In this document: positions 1 through 9,919 of the stretch, piece by piece
Layout of the letters: each line of letters begins with the position of its first letter
How positions within the stretch are numbered: the stretch's first letter is position 1
Assembly (NCBI GenBank): GCA_963801255.1
Contig: CAWDEC010000019.1
Location: forward strand, 186,001-250,000
Origin: JAICXG01 sp963801255
GTDB taxonomy: Bacteria > Verrucomicrobiota > Verrucomicrobiia > Chthoniobacterales > UBA10450
DNA length: 64,000 nucleotides
Direction: 5' to 3'
The notes under the pieces: model-generated
Told to the model about the DNA's origin: nothing
The model's input: the letters and a program-made list of their open reading frames with translations, nothing else
Database searches by the model: none
Translations under genes and position numbers: made by a program

Positions 1-273
1 CTGCCGGAAGGACCGATCCAAAATCCCAAGGTAAAGATTCGCGCCTTCAAACCGCCGCTCGGCGAAGCCTACGGTCGAATCGAAGCGCCCAAAGGCGAGC
101 TTGGCTTTTACCTCATCAGCGACGGTAGCGGCAATCCGTATCGTTATCGGGTTCGTCCGCCGAGCCTGATCAACCTGACGGTGCTGGAGGACATGTGCCT
201 CGGCCATACCGTAGCGGACGTGATGGTCATTCTTGGCAGCATCGACATCGTCATGGGCGAAGTCGATCGTTAG
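1..273 (+). CDS. nuoD: NADH-quinone oxidoreductase subunit D, C-terminal part (cut by window edge)
   Basis: Reading frame 1 is open from the first base to a TAG stop and encodes 90 residues. The segment around PKGELGFYLISDGSGNPYRYRVR, then the RPPSLINL stretch and the final GSIDIVMGEVDR, is the characteristic C-terminus of the 49-kDa/NuoD subunit of respiratory complex I. This cytoplasmic-arm subunit helps form the quinone pocket. The N-terminus lies outside the window. It is followed after 15 bp by an unrelated peptidase rather than nuoE, and nuoI lies 4 kb downstream, so the nuo genes here are dispersed. Confidence 0.93.
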   Translation: MPEGPIQNPKVKIRAFKPPLGEAYGRIEAPKGELGFYLISDGSGNPYRYRVRPPSLINLTVLEDMCLGHTVADVMVILGSIDIVMGEVDR

Positions 274-288
274 AGCATCCGCCTAACG

Positions 289-3186
289 ATGCAAAAATTC
301 CTGGCGGCCCTCCTTGTTAGCGCGGGTGCTATTTCTGGTTTCGCCGCGGATGAACCAGCGCAGGAAGCGCGCTTTATCGCGAATGCCCGCCAGCTGATTC
401 TTGAGGGAAAACGGAGCGGCGAAGGTTATTTCTCACCAGATGGGAAGCAGCTCATTTTTCAAAGCGAGCGCGAATCGGGAAATCCCTTCTACCAGATTTA
501 CATCCTGGATTTGGAAACCGGCGACACGACGCGCGTCTCGCCCGGGAAAGGCAAAACCACCTGCTCGTTTTTTCAGCCGGGGACGGATCGCGTCATCTTC
601 GCTTCCACGCATGATGATTTGGAGGCGGAAAAGAAACAGAAGGCGGAACTGGATTTTCGTGCGAGCGGGAAACAGCGGCGCTACTCCTGGGATTACGACG
701 AGCACTTCGAGATTTACTCGGCGAAACGCGACGGAAGCGATCTGCGGAACCTAACGAACACTCCCGGCTACGATGCGGAAGGCTCGTTCTCGCCCGACGG
801 GAAACAAATCGTCTTTACCTCGCTGCGCGACGCCTTTCCGCTCGATAAACTTTCGCCTAACGACCGCAAACGTTACGAACAGGATCCGTCCTACTTCGGC
901 GATATTTATCTCATGAACGCGGACGGCTCGAACGTTCGGCGCCTCACGAATGAGCCGGGTTACGACGGCGGTCCGTTTTTCTCGCCTGACGGCCAACGCA
1001 TTCTCTGGCGCCATTTCGAGGAGAATGGCGTGATTGCCGATGTCTGGACGATGAAACTCGACGGCTCGGACAAACGTCGCGTCACCGATTTCAAGTCGAT
1101 GTCGTGGGCGCCCTATTTTCATCCAAGCGGCGACTACATCATCTTTACCTCGAACAAACTTGGGTTCGAAAATTTCGAGCTCTTTATTGTTGACGCCAAA
1201 GGCGAGCACGAGCCGGTCCGCGTCACCTTCACGAATGGTTTCGATGGTCTGCCCGTTTTTTCCCCGGACGGCAAGAAGCTCGCCTGGACCAGTGGTCGCA
1301 CGGGTGATGGCAAGGCGCAGATTTTTCTCGCTGATTGGAACGATGCGGCGGCGCGCGAAGCGCTCGCGCAGTCGCCATCGCCGGGCCAGGCCTCGAGCAG
1401 GCCTGTGTCCAACGGTTCATTCTCGCCCGCGATCAGCGAAGCCGATCTGAAACGCGACGTGGAATGGCTGGCTGATCCGGCACGCGATGGCCGCATGACG
1501 GGCACGCCCGGAGCGCAAGCCGCCGCGCAATGGATTGCCGACTATTTTCTCAAGATTGGATTGAAGCCTTTAGGCAAGGATTTCCTCTTCCCGTTTGAGT
1601 TTAATTCGGGGGAGCGTGTCCTCCCGGAGAAAACCAGCCTGGAAATCACAACCGACGGGAAGGCGTCGACGAAGGTCGCGCTCGACCAGGATTTTCGACC
1701 GCTCTCCTTCACTGAAAACGGCGAGGCGGAAGGCGAGGTCGTTTTCGCCGGCTATGGACTGACCGTGCCGGAAGGTGACGGCGCGAGTTACAACTCCTAC
1801 GACAGCGTCGATGTAAAAGGAAAGATCGCGCTCATCCTGCGTTACGTGCCGGAAAAAGTGGATACCGCGCGGCGCGCGCATCTCAACCGTTACGCCGGCC
1901 TGCGCTACAAGGCGATGCAGGCGCGCGAGCACGGTGCGAAAGCGGTGCTTGTCGTCACGGGTCCGAATTCGCCTAACGCCGGCGAGATTCTTCCCCTAAC
2001 GAACGACAACACCAGCGCCGGAAGCGGAATTGTCGCGGCCTCACTCAGCGGCAAGGTGGCCGACGAATTGCTCGCCCCAAGCGGCAAAACGTTGCAACAA
2101 CTGCAAACTGCGCTCGACGACGAAAACCCGCACACTGAGCAAGGTCTGGTTTTGCCGCAGGTGAAAGTAAAACTACGCTGCGGGGTTGAGCATCTAAAGA
2201 AAGACGATCGCGACGTGATCGGTGTTCTTCCGCCCGCGCCCGGCCACGACGAATACGTCATGGTCGGCGCGCACTACGATCATCTCGGCCATGGCGGCTC
2301 GAATTCGCTCGACCGTTCCGGCGAGGAAAACAAGATTCATCCTGGCGCGGACGACAACGCATCAGGAGTTGCGTGGGTGATGGAGCTGGCTGCGGCGCTC
2401 TCGCAGGAGCACGCGCAACACCCTGAGAAATTTCAACGCGGGCTCATCTTCGCCTGCTGGTCGGGCGAAGAGATCGGGCTCATCGGCTCGGCGGCCTTCG
2501 CCGAGCGTTCCCCGATTTCGTTAGGCAAAATCGTTGCTTACCTGAACGCCGACATGGTAGGCCGTCTGCACGAGAACAAGCTCACCGTTCAAGGCGTCGG
2601 CTCGTCGCATGTCTGGCGCAGGATGCTGGAAAAGCGCAACGTTGCCGCCGGTTTCAATCTCACTCTTCAGGACGACCCCTATCTCCCGACCGATGTGACC
2701 AGCTTCTATGTAAAGAACATTCCGGTACTCAGCTTCTTCACCGGCGCGCACGAGGATTATCATCGTCCGACCGACACCGCCGATAAAATCAACTACGATG
2801 GTCTCGAGCGGATCGCGCAATTCTCGGAAAAGATCGTCAGTGATCTCGAACAGACAAAAGAGCGTCCCGACCTCGCCAAGGTCGAACGCAAGGGCCCAGC
2901 CGGTGGCGGACGCGAAACGTTGCGCGCCTATCTCGGCACGATCCCGGATTACACGACCGAGGTGAAAGGAGTAAAACTGTCCGGGGTGCGCGGTGGCAGT
3001 CCTGCGGAAAAAGGTGGGGTGAAAGGCGGCGACGTCATCGTCGAATTCGCGGGACAAAAGATTACCAACATCTACGACTACACCTACGCGCTCGATGCGG
3101 TGAAAATTGGCCAGCCCATGAACATGATCGTCGAACGGGATGGCCAGCGCGTCACGCTCACCGTCACGCCCGAAGCGCGAAAATAG
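289..3186 (+). CDS. Secreted TolB-like beta-propeller / M28 aminopeptidase / PDZ protein
   Basis: This is a 965-residue exported protein with a typical signal peptide (about residues 1-20). Residues about 30-365 hold repeated PD40/TolB-type propeller blades (SPDGKQL, SPDGKQIVFTS, SPDGQRILW, SPDGKKLAWTS). A PA-like insert and an M28 zinc peptidase domain follow. Its metal-site motifs are visible: HYDHLG near 661, GADDNASG near 686, GEE near 726, NADMVG near 755, and a late His in the GAHEDYH region. The C-terminal about 85 residues form a PDZ domain (LSGVRGGSPAEKGGVKGGDVI). Family knowledge points to a periplasmic or surface metallo-aminopeptidase. The substrate is unknown. The ATG directly abuts a copy of the 9-mer repeat (281-289). 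Confidence 0.88.
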   Translation: MQKFLAALLVSAGAISGFAADEPAQEARFIANARQLILEGKRSGEGYFSPDGKQLIFQSERESGNPFYQIYILDLETGDTTRVSPGKGKTTCSFFQPGTDRVIFASTHDDLEAEKKQKAELDFRASGKQRRYSWDYDEHFEIYSAKRDGSDLRNLTNTPGYDAEGSFSPDGKQIVFTSLRDAFPLDKLSPNDRKRYEQDPSYFGDIYLMNADGSNVRRLTNEPGYDGGPFFSPDGQRILWRHFEENGVIADVWTMKLDGSDKRRVTDFKSMSWAPYFHPSGDYIIFTSNKLGFENFELFIVDAKGEHEPVRVTFTNGFDGLPVFSPDGKKLAWTSGRTGDGKAQIFLADWNDAAAREALAQSPSPGQASSRPVSNGSFSPAISEADLKRDVEWLADPARDGRMTGTPGAQAAAQWIADYFLKIGLKPLGKDFLFPFEFNSGERVLPEKTSLEITTDGKASTKVALDQDFRPLSFTENGEAEGEVVFAGYGLTVPEGDGASYNSYDSVDVKGKIALILRYVPEKVDTARRAHLNRYAGLRYKAMQAREHGAKAVLVVTGPNSPNAGEILPLTNDNTSAGSGIVAASLSGKVADELLAPSGKTLQQLQTALDDENPHTEQGLVLPQVKVKLRCGVEHLKKDDRDVIGVLPPAPGHDEYVMVGAHYDHLGHGGSNSLDRSGEENKIHPGADDNASGVAWVMELAAALSQEHAQHPEKFQRGLIFACWSGEEIGLIGSAAFAERSPISLGKIVAYLNADMVGRLHENKLTVQGVGSSHVWRRMLEKRNVAAGFNLTLQDDPYLPTDVTSFYVKNIPVLSFFTGAHEDYHRPTDTADKINYDGLERIAQFSEKIVSDLEQTKERPDLAKVERKGPAGGGRETLRAYLGTIPDYTTEVKGVKLSGVRGGSPAEKGGVKGGDVIVEFAGQKITNIYDYTYALDAVKIGQPMNMIVERDGQRVTLTVTPEARK

Positions 3187-3195
3187 ACCGCGATT

Positions 3196-4056
3196 CTATT
3201 CCGCCAATTCGTGGCACGGTTGGGCCGCTCGCCCCGGCACGTCGCCGGTAGGCAAACGCCATTCGCGCTGTTTGCCAAATGGCAGGGCCCAGAGCCTGCC
3301 GAGAGTTAGCTCATGCTCGTCGCGATAGGCGGCCACTCCGATCGTGATTGCGTCCTGCGGGATGTCGCAGCGCAAGGTGCCATGAAGCTTATCCCACCAG
3401 CAAAAGATCGTGCCCCAATTCGAGTTCGTCTCGCGCTCGACGATCGAATGGTGAATACCATGCATGCGCGGCGTAACCATGATCAGGTTCAAAGCGCGCT
3501 CGAGCCCGATCGGTAACCGCCAGTTGGAATGGTGAAAACAGGTCGCGGCCTCGAAAGTGATGTAGAACGCCACGAACGCCAGGGCCGCGATTCCAAACAC
3601 CAATACGGCGAGAGACAGAAAGCCGATCGAGAAGAAGATCTCGCCGAAGTGAAAGCGGGCGGCGGTGGTGACATCCATATCGAGATCGGTGTGATGGACA
3701 TTGTGAAATCGCCAGAAAAACGGAAGCCGGTGATTCGCCCAATGCCACCACCAGTAGACGTAATCCATCAGGATAAAGGAGATCAACGCACTCACCCATC
3801 CGCCCAGCCCAAGCCAGTGCAATAAACCGAAGTGTTGCGCCTTTGCCCAAACGGCAATCGCAAACGGAATTGGCAGCATCGCGAGGCGGACGATGACGAA
3901 TCCGGGAATCGAAAGGACACAGTTACGCAGGAGGCGACGAAGCAGGCCGAAATGCTGGCGTCGCAAGGGAAAGCGCCACTGGAGGAAAAGAAGCAGCACG
4001 ATCAATCCCGCGATCAGCGGAGTTCCAACCCGATTGAATAACGGCGGCAGGTTCAT
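3196..4056 (-). CDS. Sterol desaturase / fatty acid hydroxylase family membrane protein
   Basis: This 286-residue integral membrane protein has several hydrophobic helices. It carries the histidine clusters of the non-haem di-iron fatty acid hydroxylase superfamily: HWANH, then FHNVHH, then FHHSN, then MHGIHHS. The superfamily inserts oxygen into, or desaturates, sterols, fatty acids and carotenoids at the cytoplasmic membrane; the specific substrate cannot be read from the sequence. It lies on the opposite strand, wedged between the peptidase gene (tail to tail, 9 bp apart) and nuoI (divergent). Confidence 0.85.
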   Translation of the reverse strand: MNLPPLFNRVGTPLIAGLIVLLLFLQWRFPLRRQHFGLLRRLLRNCVLSIPGFVIVRLAMLPIPFAIAVWAKAQHFGLLHWLGLGGWVSALISFILMDYVYWWWHWANHRLPFFWRFHNVHHTDLDMDVTTAARFHFGEIFFSIGFLSLAVLVFGIAALAFVAFYITFEAATCFHHSNWRLPIGLERALNLIMVTPRMHGIHHSIVERETNSNWGTIFCWWDKLHGTLRCDIPQDAITIGVAAYRDEHELTLGRLWALPFGKQREWRLPTGDVPGRAAQPCHELAE

Positions 4057-4192
4057 CGGAGGAATGAAAGCCTACAACAAGCTGATTGATCGTCTCAACG
4101 CGATTGCCGCAGGCGACTGAAAAAAGCGCTGGCGACAAATCACACGCCCGCTGCTTTAATGTTTTCCGGTTAACAGAGAGATTGATCCATTC

Positions 4193-4774
4193 ATGGTCGG
4201 CACGGGAGTTCTCAAAGGCATGGCGGTGACGGCGAAGAATTTCGTCGGGAGTTATTTTGACGAAGATCGCCTAACGACCGTGCAATATCCCGAGGAGCGG
4301 CTGCCGCTTCCGGAAAACGCACGCAACTTTCCCTTTCTGGTTTACGACGGCGACGATCCTCAGGCCGGCTTGCGCTGCGTCGCCTGCCAGATTTGCGAGA
4401 AGGAATGTCCGCCGCAGTGCATCTACATCGTCAAAAGTAAGGACAAGAAACCGGACTACATCGGCAAGCCGCAGTTTTATCCGGCGACTTTCGACATCGA
4501 TATCTCGGTCTGCATGAGCTGTCAGATTTGCGTCGAGGTTTGTCCCTTTGAAGCGATCAAGATGGACAAGGTCTACGAGCTTAGTCGGCGCGAACGATTC
4601 GACGCGCTTCTCATGCGCAAGAGCGATCTGGCGAAGTCGAACCAGTATTATCACAGCATTCATCCCGTGGAGGCAGAGACAGTCGATGCGGCACTGGCGG
4701 CGGCGGCTGCGGCAAAAAAGAAACCGGCCGAGAAACCGGCGGCGCCGGCAGCAACGCCCCCCGCGGCCGGATAA
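4193..4774 (+). CDS. nuoI: NADH-quinone oxidoreductase subunit I (8Fe ferredoxin-type)
   Basis: The 193-residue protein has two [4Fe-4S] motifs of the CxxCxxCxxxCP type: CVACQICEKECPP near residue 63, and CMSCQICVEVCPF near residue 104. The N-terminal segment KGMAVTAKNFVGSYFDE and the PENARNFPFLVYDGDD stretch match NuoI, which carries clusters N6a and N6b in the peripheral arm of complex I. The C-terminal tail of about 30 residues is Ala/Pro/Lys-rich and low complexity. It is isolated from nuoD by 3.9 kb and from other nuo genes, at least within this window. Confidence 0.93.
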   Translation: MVGTGVLKGMAVTAKNFVGSYFDEDRLTTVQYPEERLPLPENARNFPFLVYDGDDPQAGLRCVACQICEKECPPQCIYIVKSKDKKPDYIGKPQFYPATFDIDISVCMSCQICVEVCPFEAIKMDKVYELSRRERFDALLMRKSDLAKSNQYYHSIHPVEAETVDAALAAAAAAKKKPAEKPAAPAATPPAAG

Positions 4775-4822
4775 TCGGCCCAGCTGTGCTCCGGTGAAGA
4801 TCGCAGCTCACCAAGTGAGTTT

Positions 4823-7800
4823 ATGACCATCTGGTCGCGATCGGTCGCCTATCAAACGGGCGTGAAGCTTGGCCTTTTCGCTTTGCTCCTCGCTTTTTTG
4901 CCTAACGATCACGCCCTCGCCACGCAGGATTTCTCAGATCTTTTCCATTGGCGAAACATTGGTCCGTATCGTGGCGGTCGTGTGCGCGCGATCTCCGGCG
5001 TCCCGTCGCAGCCTAACGTTTTTTACTTCGCGCAGGTCAACGGCGGCGTCTTTCGCACTGACGATTACGGTCGCACCTGGCATCCGATCTTCGATGATCA
5101 ACCGACCGCATCGGTCGGCGCGCTCGCGATCTCAGTTTCAAATCCGGACGTCATCTACGTCGGAAGCGGCGAAGGCCTGCATCGGCCCGACCTCTCTGTC
5201 GGTAACGGTGTTTATAAATCGACCGACGGCGGCAAGACGTGGACGCATCTTGGTTTGCGCGACGGACAACAGATTGCGCAGATTGCGGTCGACCCAAAGG
5301 ACCCGGATCATGTTTTGATCGCAGTCGCCGGACATCCCTATGGGCCTAACGAAGAGCGCGGCATTTTTCTTTCCACTGACGGGGGAAAGACGTTCGCGAA
5401 AACGCTCTACCAGGATGAAAGCACCGGCGGAAGCGACGTGCAGATTGATCCGCAGAATCCCCAGACGGTTTATGCGTCTCTCTGGGAAGCGCGTGAAGGT
5501 CCGTGGGAAAACGCGGAATGGAAGGGTGGCGGCGCCGGAATCTTTAAGTCGAACGACGGCGGCAAGACTTGGAAGCAATTACACCAAGGTTTGCCGAAGG
5601 AGATCACGCAGGCCCACCTAGCCATTGCGGCCAGTGCACCCCAACAGCTCTTCGCGGCCGTTGCGGCGCCAAAAAAGGTACAACTTTTTCGCTCTGAGGA
5701 TGGAGGTGAGAATTGGAAGGTCGCAACCCAAGACGCCCGGCCGGCGACGCGAATCGGCGGCGGCGACCTGCCCGTGCCTCGGATCGATCCGCAGAATCCG
5801 AAGGTCATCTACTCCGCCAGCACCGTTTGCTGGAAATCCACTGATGGCGGCAAGACCTGGGACGGTTGGCGCGGCGCTCCAGGGGGAGACGATTATCAGA
5901 ATGTCTGGGTTTCGCCTAACGACTCGAAGGTCGTGATGCTGGGGAGCGATCAAGGCGCGATCGTGACGGTGAATGGAGGCGCGACGTGGAGTTCTTGGTA
6001 CAACCAATCGACCGCGCAGCTTTATCATGTGAGTGCGGACAACGCGTTCCCCTATCATTTGTACAGTGGCCAACAGGAAAGTGGTTCTGTCGGCATCGCG
6101 ACGCGCGGACCTAACGGTCAAATCACTTTCCGCGATTGGCATCCAGTTGCCGCGGAGGAATACGGCTACGTCACGGCTGATCCGCTCGACCCTGAGATCG
6201 TCTATGGCGGAAAACTAACCCGTTACGACCAGCGGACGCATCAAGCGCAGGAGATTCTGCCGAAGCCGTTCAGGTCGGATGAATTTCGCGTCCTGCGGAG
6301 CGAGCCAATCATTTTCTCGCCATTTGATCCACACCTGCTTTTCTTTGCGGCCAACACGCTTTGGCAGACGCGTGACGGGGGAGAAAACTGGAGCGAGATC
6401 AGTCCCGACCTGAGCCGCAAGGATTGGGAAATTCCAGCGAGCGTCGGAAAATTTCGCGATCGTCCGAGCGCACAATCACGGCAGCGCGGCGTCATCTACA
6501 CGGTCGCGCCTTCGCCCATCGCCAAAAATCAGATCTGGGCAGGGACGGACGACGGCCTCATTCACCTGACAACCGATGGCGGCAAAAGCTGGCGCGACGT
6601 GACGCCCTCGGAGATCGCGGCGTGGTGGAAGGTTTCGCTCATCGATGCGAGCCACTTCGACGCGCAGACCGCCTATGCTGCGGTCAACACCATCCGACTC
6701 GACGACCTGCGCCCGCATATCTATCGCACAACAAACGATGGCCAGAGCTGGCAGGAAATTGTGCGAGGGTTGCCTAACGATGAAAATGTAAATGCGGTGC
6801 GAGAGGATCCGCAGCGCCGCGGTCTGCTCTTTGCCGGCACGGAGCGCGGCGTTTATTTCTCCCTGGATAACGGCGACAATTGGCAATCGCTCCGGCTCAA
6901 TCTCCCCGCGACTTCGGTGCGCGATATCATCGTGAAGGATGACGACCTTTGCATCGCAACGCACGGGCGCGGGTTCTGGATCCTGGATAACATCACCACG
7001 CTGCGTCAGCTCGTGCCTAACGAGCAAGGCAAGACTCAGCTTTTTCAACCCCAGCTGGCTTTGCGTGTTCGCGGGAACAACAACACAGACACGCCGCTGC
7101 CGCCAGACGAACCGGCGGGAGAAAATCCGCCGGACGGTGCGATGATCGATTACTCGTTAGGCAAAGATGTCCAGGGAGCGATCACTCTCGAAATTAAGGA
7201 TGAGCACGGGAATATCGTTCGTCATTATTCCAGCGCCGAGCCCGCACCGACGCCGGAACCCAAATTGAAGATTCCGCGTTATTGGGTGCGGCCGCCGCAG
7301 GTGTTGTCAGCGGTTCCAGGATTGCATCGATTCCTCTGGGATCTGCACGGGCAGCCACTGTCGGAGACCGAGCCGGTATATCCGATGACGGCGGTCGAGC
7401 ATGAGACCGCGCCGCAGCCGACCGCGCCGTGGATGTTGCCGGGCAATTACGCGATTGCCCTAACGACAAGCGGAACCACCGTGACGAGACCATTAACGGT
7501 GAAAATGGATCCGCGCGTGAAAGCGTCGCAGATCGACTTAAGGGAACAGTTTGAGGCGTCGCAAAAATTAACGGAGTTGCGCGGAAAGATGGAGCCGATC
7601 GGAAAAGAGTACGAGACGCTCGTCAGTGCCGTCCAAAGTTTGCGTCAACCGGCGAAGGAGAAAGGTCTCGGGAACGAGGTCGAGAGTTTGTGGAAGAAAC
7701 TGGAAAGCTTTGCGAGTCCGGCCGAGGTGCGGGAGAAATCGCTCCAGTTCGATGTGTTAGACAAAGTGAGAAGATTATTCAGCGACGTTCAGCGGGTTGA

Positions 7801-7954
7801 CGCCGCGCCGACGTCGCAGCAGAAGATCGCATTAGCCGACCTCGAAAAGTCGGGAGCAAAAGCGCTGGAAGAATGGAGAGAGATTCCGCGAGAGGTGGCG
7901 ACACTCAACCGCGCGCTTCAGGCCGCTCAGCTCGAGCCGATAAAATTTCCGTGA
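4823..7954 (+). CDS. Exported BNR/sortilin-type beta-propeller protein (glycosyl-hydrolase-like)
   Basis: This 1043-residue protein has an N-terminal hydrophobic export segment (about 12-34). It carries at least nine Asp-box (BNR) motifs of the S/T-x-D-x-G-x-T/S-W type, for example STDGGKTW, SNDGGKTW, SEDGGENW, TRDGGENW and TTDGGKSW. Such proteins form 7- to 10-bladed propellers related to VPS10/sortilin and GH74 enzymes. They are abundant in Acidobacteriota and Verrucomicrobiota, mostly uncharacterised, often annotated as glycosyl hydrolase. The C-terminal about 200 residues are helical and charged, without recognised domain. The stop overlaps the GTG start of the sirtuin gene, suggesting co-translation. 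Confidence 0.82.
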   Translation: MTIWSRSVAYQTGVKLGLFALLLAFLPNDHALATQDFSDLFHWRNIGPYRGGRVRAISGVPSQPNVFYFAQVNGGVFRTDDYGRTWHPIFDDQPTASVGALAISVSNPDVIYVGSGEGLHRPDLSVGNGVYKSTDGGKTWTHLGLRDGQQIAQIAVDPKDPDHVLIAVAGHPYGPNEERGIFLSTDGGKTFAKTLYQDESTGGSDVQIDPQNPQTVYASLWEAREGPWENAEWKGGGAGIFKSNDGGKTWKQLHQGLPKEITQAHLAIAASAPQQLFAAVAAPKKVQLFRSEDGGENWKVATQDARPATRIGGGDLPVPRIDPQNPKVIYSASTVCWKSTDGGKTWDGWRGAPGGDDYQNVWVSPNDSKVVMLGSDQGAIVTVNGGATWSSWYNQSTAQLYHVSADNAFPYHLYSGQQESGSVGIATRGPNGQITFRDWHPVAAEEYGYVTADPLDPEIVYGGKLTRYDQRTHQAQEILPKPFRSDEFRVLRSEPIIFSPFDPHLLFFAANTLWQTRDGGENWSEISPDLSRKDWEIPASVGKFRDRPSAQSRQRGVIYTVAPSPIAKNQIWAGTDDGLIHLTTDGGKSWRDVTPSEIAAWWKVSLIDASHFDAQTAYAAVNTIRLDDLRPHIYRTTNDGQSWQEIVRGLPNDENVNAVREDPQRRGLLFAGTERGVYFSLDNGDNWQSLRLNLPATSVRDIIVKDDDLCIATHGRGFWILDNITTLRQLVPNEQGKTQLFQPQLALRVRGNNNTDTPLPPDEPAGENPPDGAMIDYSLGKDVQGAITLEIKDEHGNIVRHYSSAEPAPTPEPKLKIPRYWVRPPQVLSAVPGLHRFLWDLHGQPLSETEPVYPMTAVEHETAPQPTAPWMLPGNYAIALTTSGTTVTRPLTVKMDPRVKASQIDLREQFEASQKLTELRGKMEPIGKEYETLVSAVQSLRQPAKEKGLGNEVESLWKKLESFASPAEVREKSLQFDVLDKVRRLFSDVQRVDAAPTSQQKIALADLEKSGAKALEEWREIPREVATLNRALQAAQLEPIKFP

Positions 7955-8742
7955 GCGCATCCGGGAAGGGATTGACGAGCGGGCTAAATCGCCTCACGAC
8001 GCCGCTCCAGCTTTATTTGCGCGAGGCGAAGCGGATTCTCATCTTCACCGGCGCGGGAATTTCAACCGGCAGCGGTATCCCCGATTTCCGCGGTCCGCAG
8101 GGCGTTTGGACACGACGCCAGCCGGTTTATTACCAGGACTTCATGACTTCAGAAGGAGCGCGGATCGAACATTGGGATTACAAGCTCGAAGCATGGGAGT
8201 CCTTTCGGAAGGCGCGGCCTAACGAGGTTCATCATGCGATCGTGAAGCTGGAACAGGCCGGCAAGATCGAGATGGTGGTGACACAAAACATCGATGGACT
8301 GCATACGCTGGCCGGCACGAGTGCGGAGCGATTGGTAGAATTGCACGGCACGAATTCGTTAGTCGAATGTCAGAGCTGCGGCTGGCGAGGTGATCCGCAG
8401 CCCTTCTTTGATTTCTTTCGCGAACATCGCGCGACGCCGTGCTGTGATTGCGGCGGTTTCCTGAAACCTGCTACGATCAGTTTCGGGCAAAATCTCCGGC
8501 CTAACGAACTCGTTCGCGCGGAAGACGCCGCCATGTCAGCGGATTTGGTGATCGCTTTGGGATCGACCCTTTCAGTTTATCCGGCCGCATCGTTTCCTTT
8601 GCTCGCGGCGCGGCGCGGCGCGCCCTATGTGGTCGTCAATCGCGGACGGACGGAGCATGATGGGCTGACGGAAGTTTCGCTGCGACTGGAGGGCGAGGTG
8701 ACTGAGATCTTTCCCTCGGCGGTAAGAACTGCCTTAGAGTGA
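7951..8742 (+). CDS. cobB: NAD-dependent protein deacylase, Sir2 family
   Basis: GTG at 7951 is chosen because it overlaps the preceding TGA (GTGA). The open frame continues upstream but only as a shadow of the previous gene. The 263-residue product shows GAGIS (34-38), PDFRG (44-48), TQNIDGLH (111-118), catalytic His132 in the LHG motif, and GSTLSVYPA in the Rossmann core. A zinc ribbon is formed by C140/C143 and the CCDC group at 164-167. Sirtuins remove acyl groups from lysines using NAD+. Tight coupling to the propeller gene is seen; a functional link is not evident. Confidence 0.93.
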   Translation: MSASGKGLTSGLNRLTTPLQLYLREAKRILIFTGAGISTGSGIPDFRGPQGVWTRRQPVYYQDFMTSEGARIEHWDYKLEAWESFRKARPNEVHHAIVKLEQAGKIEMVVTQNIDGLHTLAGTSAERLVELHGTNSLVECQSCGWRGDPQPFFDFFREHRATPCCDCGGFLKPATISFGQNLRPNELVRAEDAAMSADLVIALGSTLSVYPAASFPLLAARRGAPYVVVNRGRTEHDGLTEVSLRLEGEVTEIFPSAVRTALE

Positions 8743-8746
8743 CCGG

Positions 8747-9919
8747 GTGACGAAATTGAGATCGTTAGGCTCGGTCTTCTTTTTGTTAGCTCTCTATCTC
8801 GCCGGGGCTCAGGGCAGCACTTCCGAGTTTCGAGGTGCCTGGGTAGCGACGGTTTACAACCTCGACTGGCCTTCCAAGGCCGGTTTACCGGCCGAGACAC
8901 AAAAGGCGGAGTTGCTCGCCTTACTCGATCGCGCTGCCGAACTGCACCTCAATGCAATCCTGCTTCAGGTGCGGCCGGCGAGCGATGCGCTCTACAACTC
9001 AAGTGAAGAACCATGGTCGCAATTTCTCAGCGGCACTGCAGGTGTTTCCCCCGGATATGATCCCCTGGCTTTTGCAATTGAGGAAGCGCACAAGCGTCGA
9101 CTCGAATTGCACGCCTGGGTGAATCCGTTTCGCGCCGCGGTTCGTGCCAGCGATCGCCTGCCGCCAAATCACGTCGCCCGTAAACATCCGGAATGGGTGC
9201 GCCGCTTTGGAAATCAGCTTTGGGTCGATCCCGGCGAACCGGCCGCGCGCAAATATGTCATCGGTGTGATCACCGATCTCGTCAGGCACTACCAGATCGA
9301 CGGTCTGCACCTCGACGATTATTTTTATCCATATCCGCTCCGACCGGGAGAATCGACATTTCCCGACGACGCGACCTGGCAACGCTACGGCCACGAGAGC
9401 GGGCTCAGTCGGGCGGATTGGCGGCGCGAGAACATCAACGATTTCGTGCGCACCATGTATCGTACGGTTAAGGCGCTCAGGCCGCACGTCCGCGTTGGGA
9501 TCAGCCCGTTTGGCATTTGGCGACCGGGAGTGCCGCCGACCATTCGCGCCGGGCTCGATGCCTACGCGCAGCTTTTCGCCGACTCGCGCAAGTGGCTGGC
9601 GGAAGGCTGGGTCGATTATCTCGCGCCGCAGCTTTACTGGGGCATCGAACCGCCAGAGCAAAGTTTTCCGGTCCTGCTCGCCTGGTGGCGCGCGCAGAGT
9701 CGCGACCGCCCGGTTTGGCCGGGAATCGCCACCGAACGGATCGGCACGAAACGTCCGGCGAGTGAAATCATTCGCCAGATTGAATTAACGCGGGAGAACA
9801 CTTCCTCGCCCGGGCACATCCATTGGAGCATGAAAGCGCTGCTCCGAAACCACGGCGGAATCGATCGGTTGCTTGAGGCGGGACCATATCGTGAATCAGT
9901 CGACACCCCAATTCGTTAG
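8747..9919 (+). CDS. GHL10/DUF187-type family-10-like glycosyl hydrolase, exported
   Basis: GTG start 4 bp after the sirtuin stop. The 390-residue product has a hydrophobic N-terminal signal and then FRGAWVATVYNLDWPSK, a hallmark of the GHL10 (PF02638, YngK-like) family. ILLQVRPASDALYNS, HAWVNPFRA, DGLHLDDYFYPYP and GISPFGIWR follow. The family has a TIM-barrel with proposed action on peptidoglycan-derived or other glycans; this member's substrate is unknown. The TAG stop is supplied by a copy of the TCGTTAGGC repeat, which is also the left arm of an inverted pair shared with the convergent tgt gene. Confidence 0.88.
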   Translation: MTKLRSLGSVFFLLALYLAGAQGSTSEFRGAWVATVYNLDWPSKAGLPAETQKAELLALLDRAAELHLNAILLQVRPASDALYNSSEEPWSQFLSGTAGVSPGYDPLAFAIEEAHKRRLELHAWVNPFRAAVRASDRLPPNHVARKHPEWVRRFGNQLWVDPGEPAARKYVIGVITDLVRHYQIDGLHLDDYFYPYPLRPGESTFPDDATWQRYGHESGLSRADWRRENINDFVRTMYRTVKALRPHVRVGISPFGIWRPGVPPTIRAGLDAYAQLFADSRKWLAEGWVDYLAPQLYWGIEPPEQSFPVLLAWWRAQSRDRPVWPGIATERIGTKRPASEIIRQIELTRENTSSPGHIHWSMKALLRNHGGIDRLLEAGPYRESVDTPIR

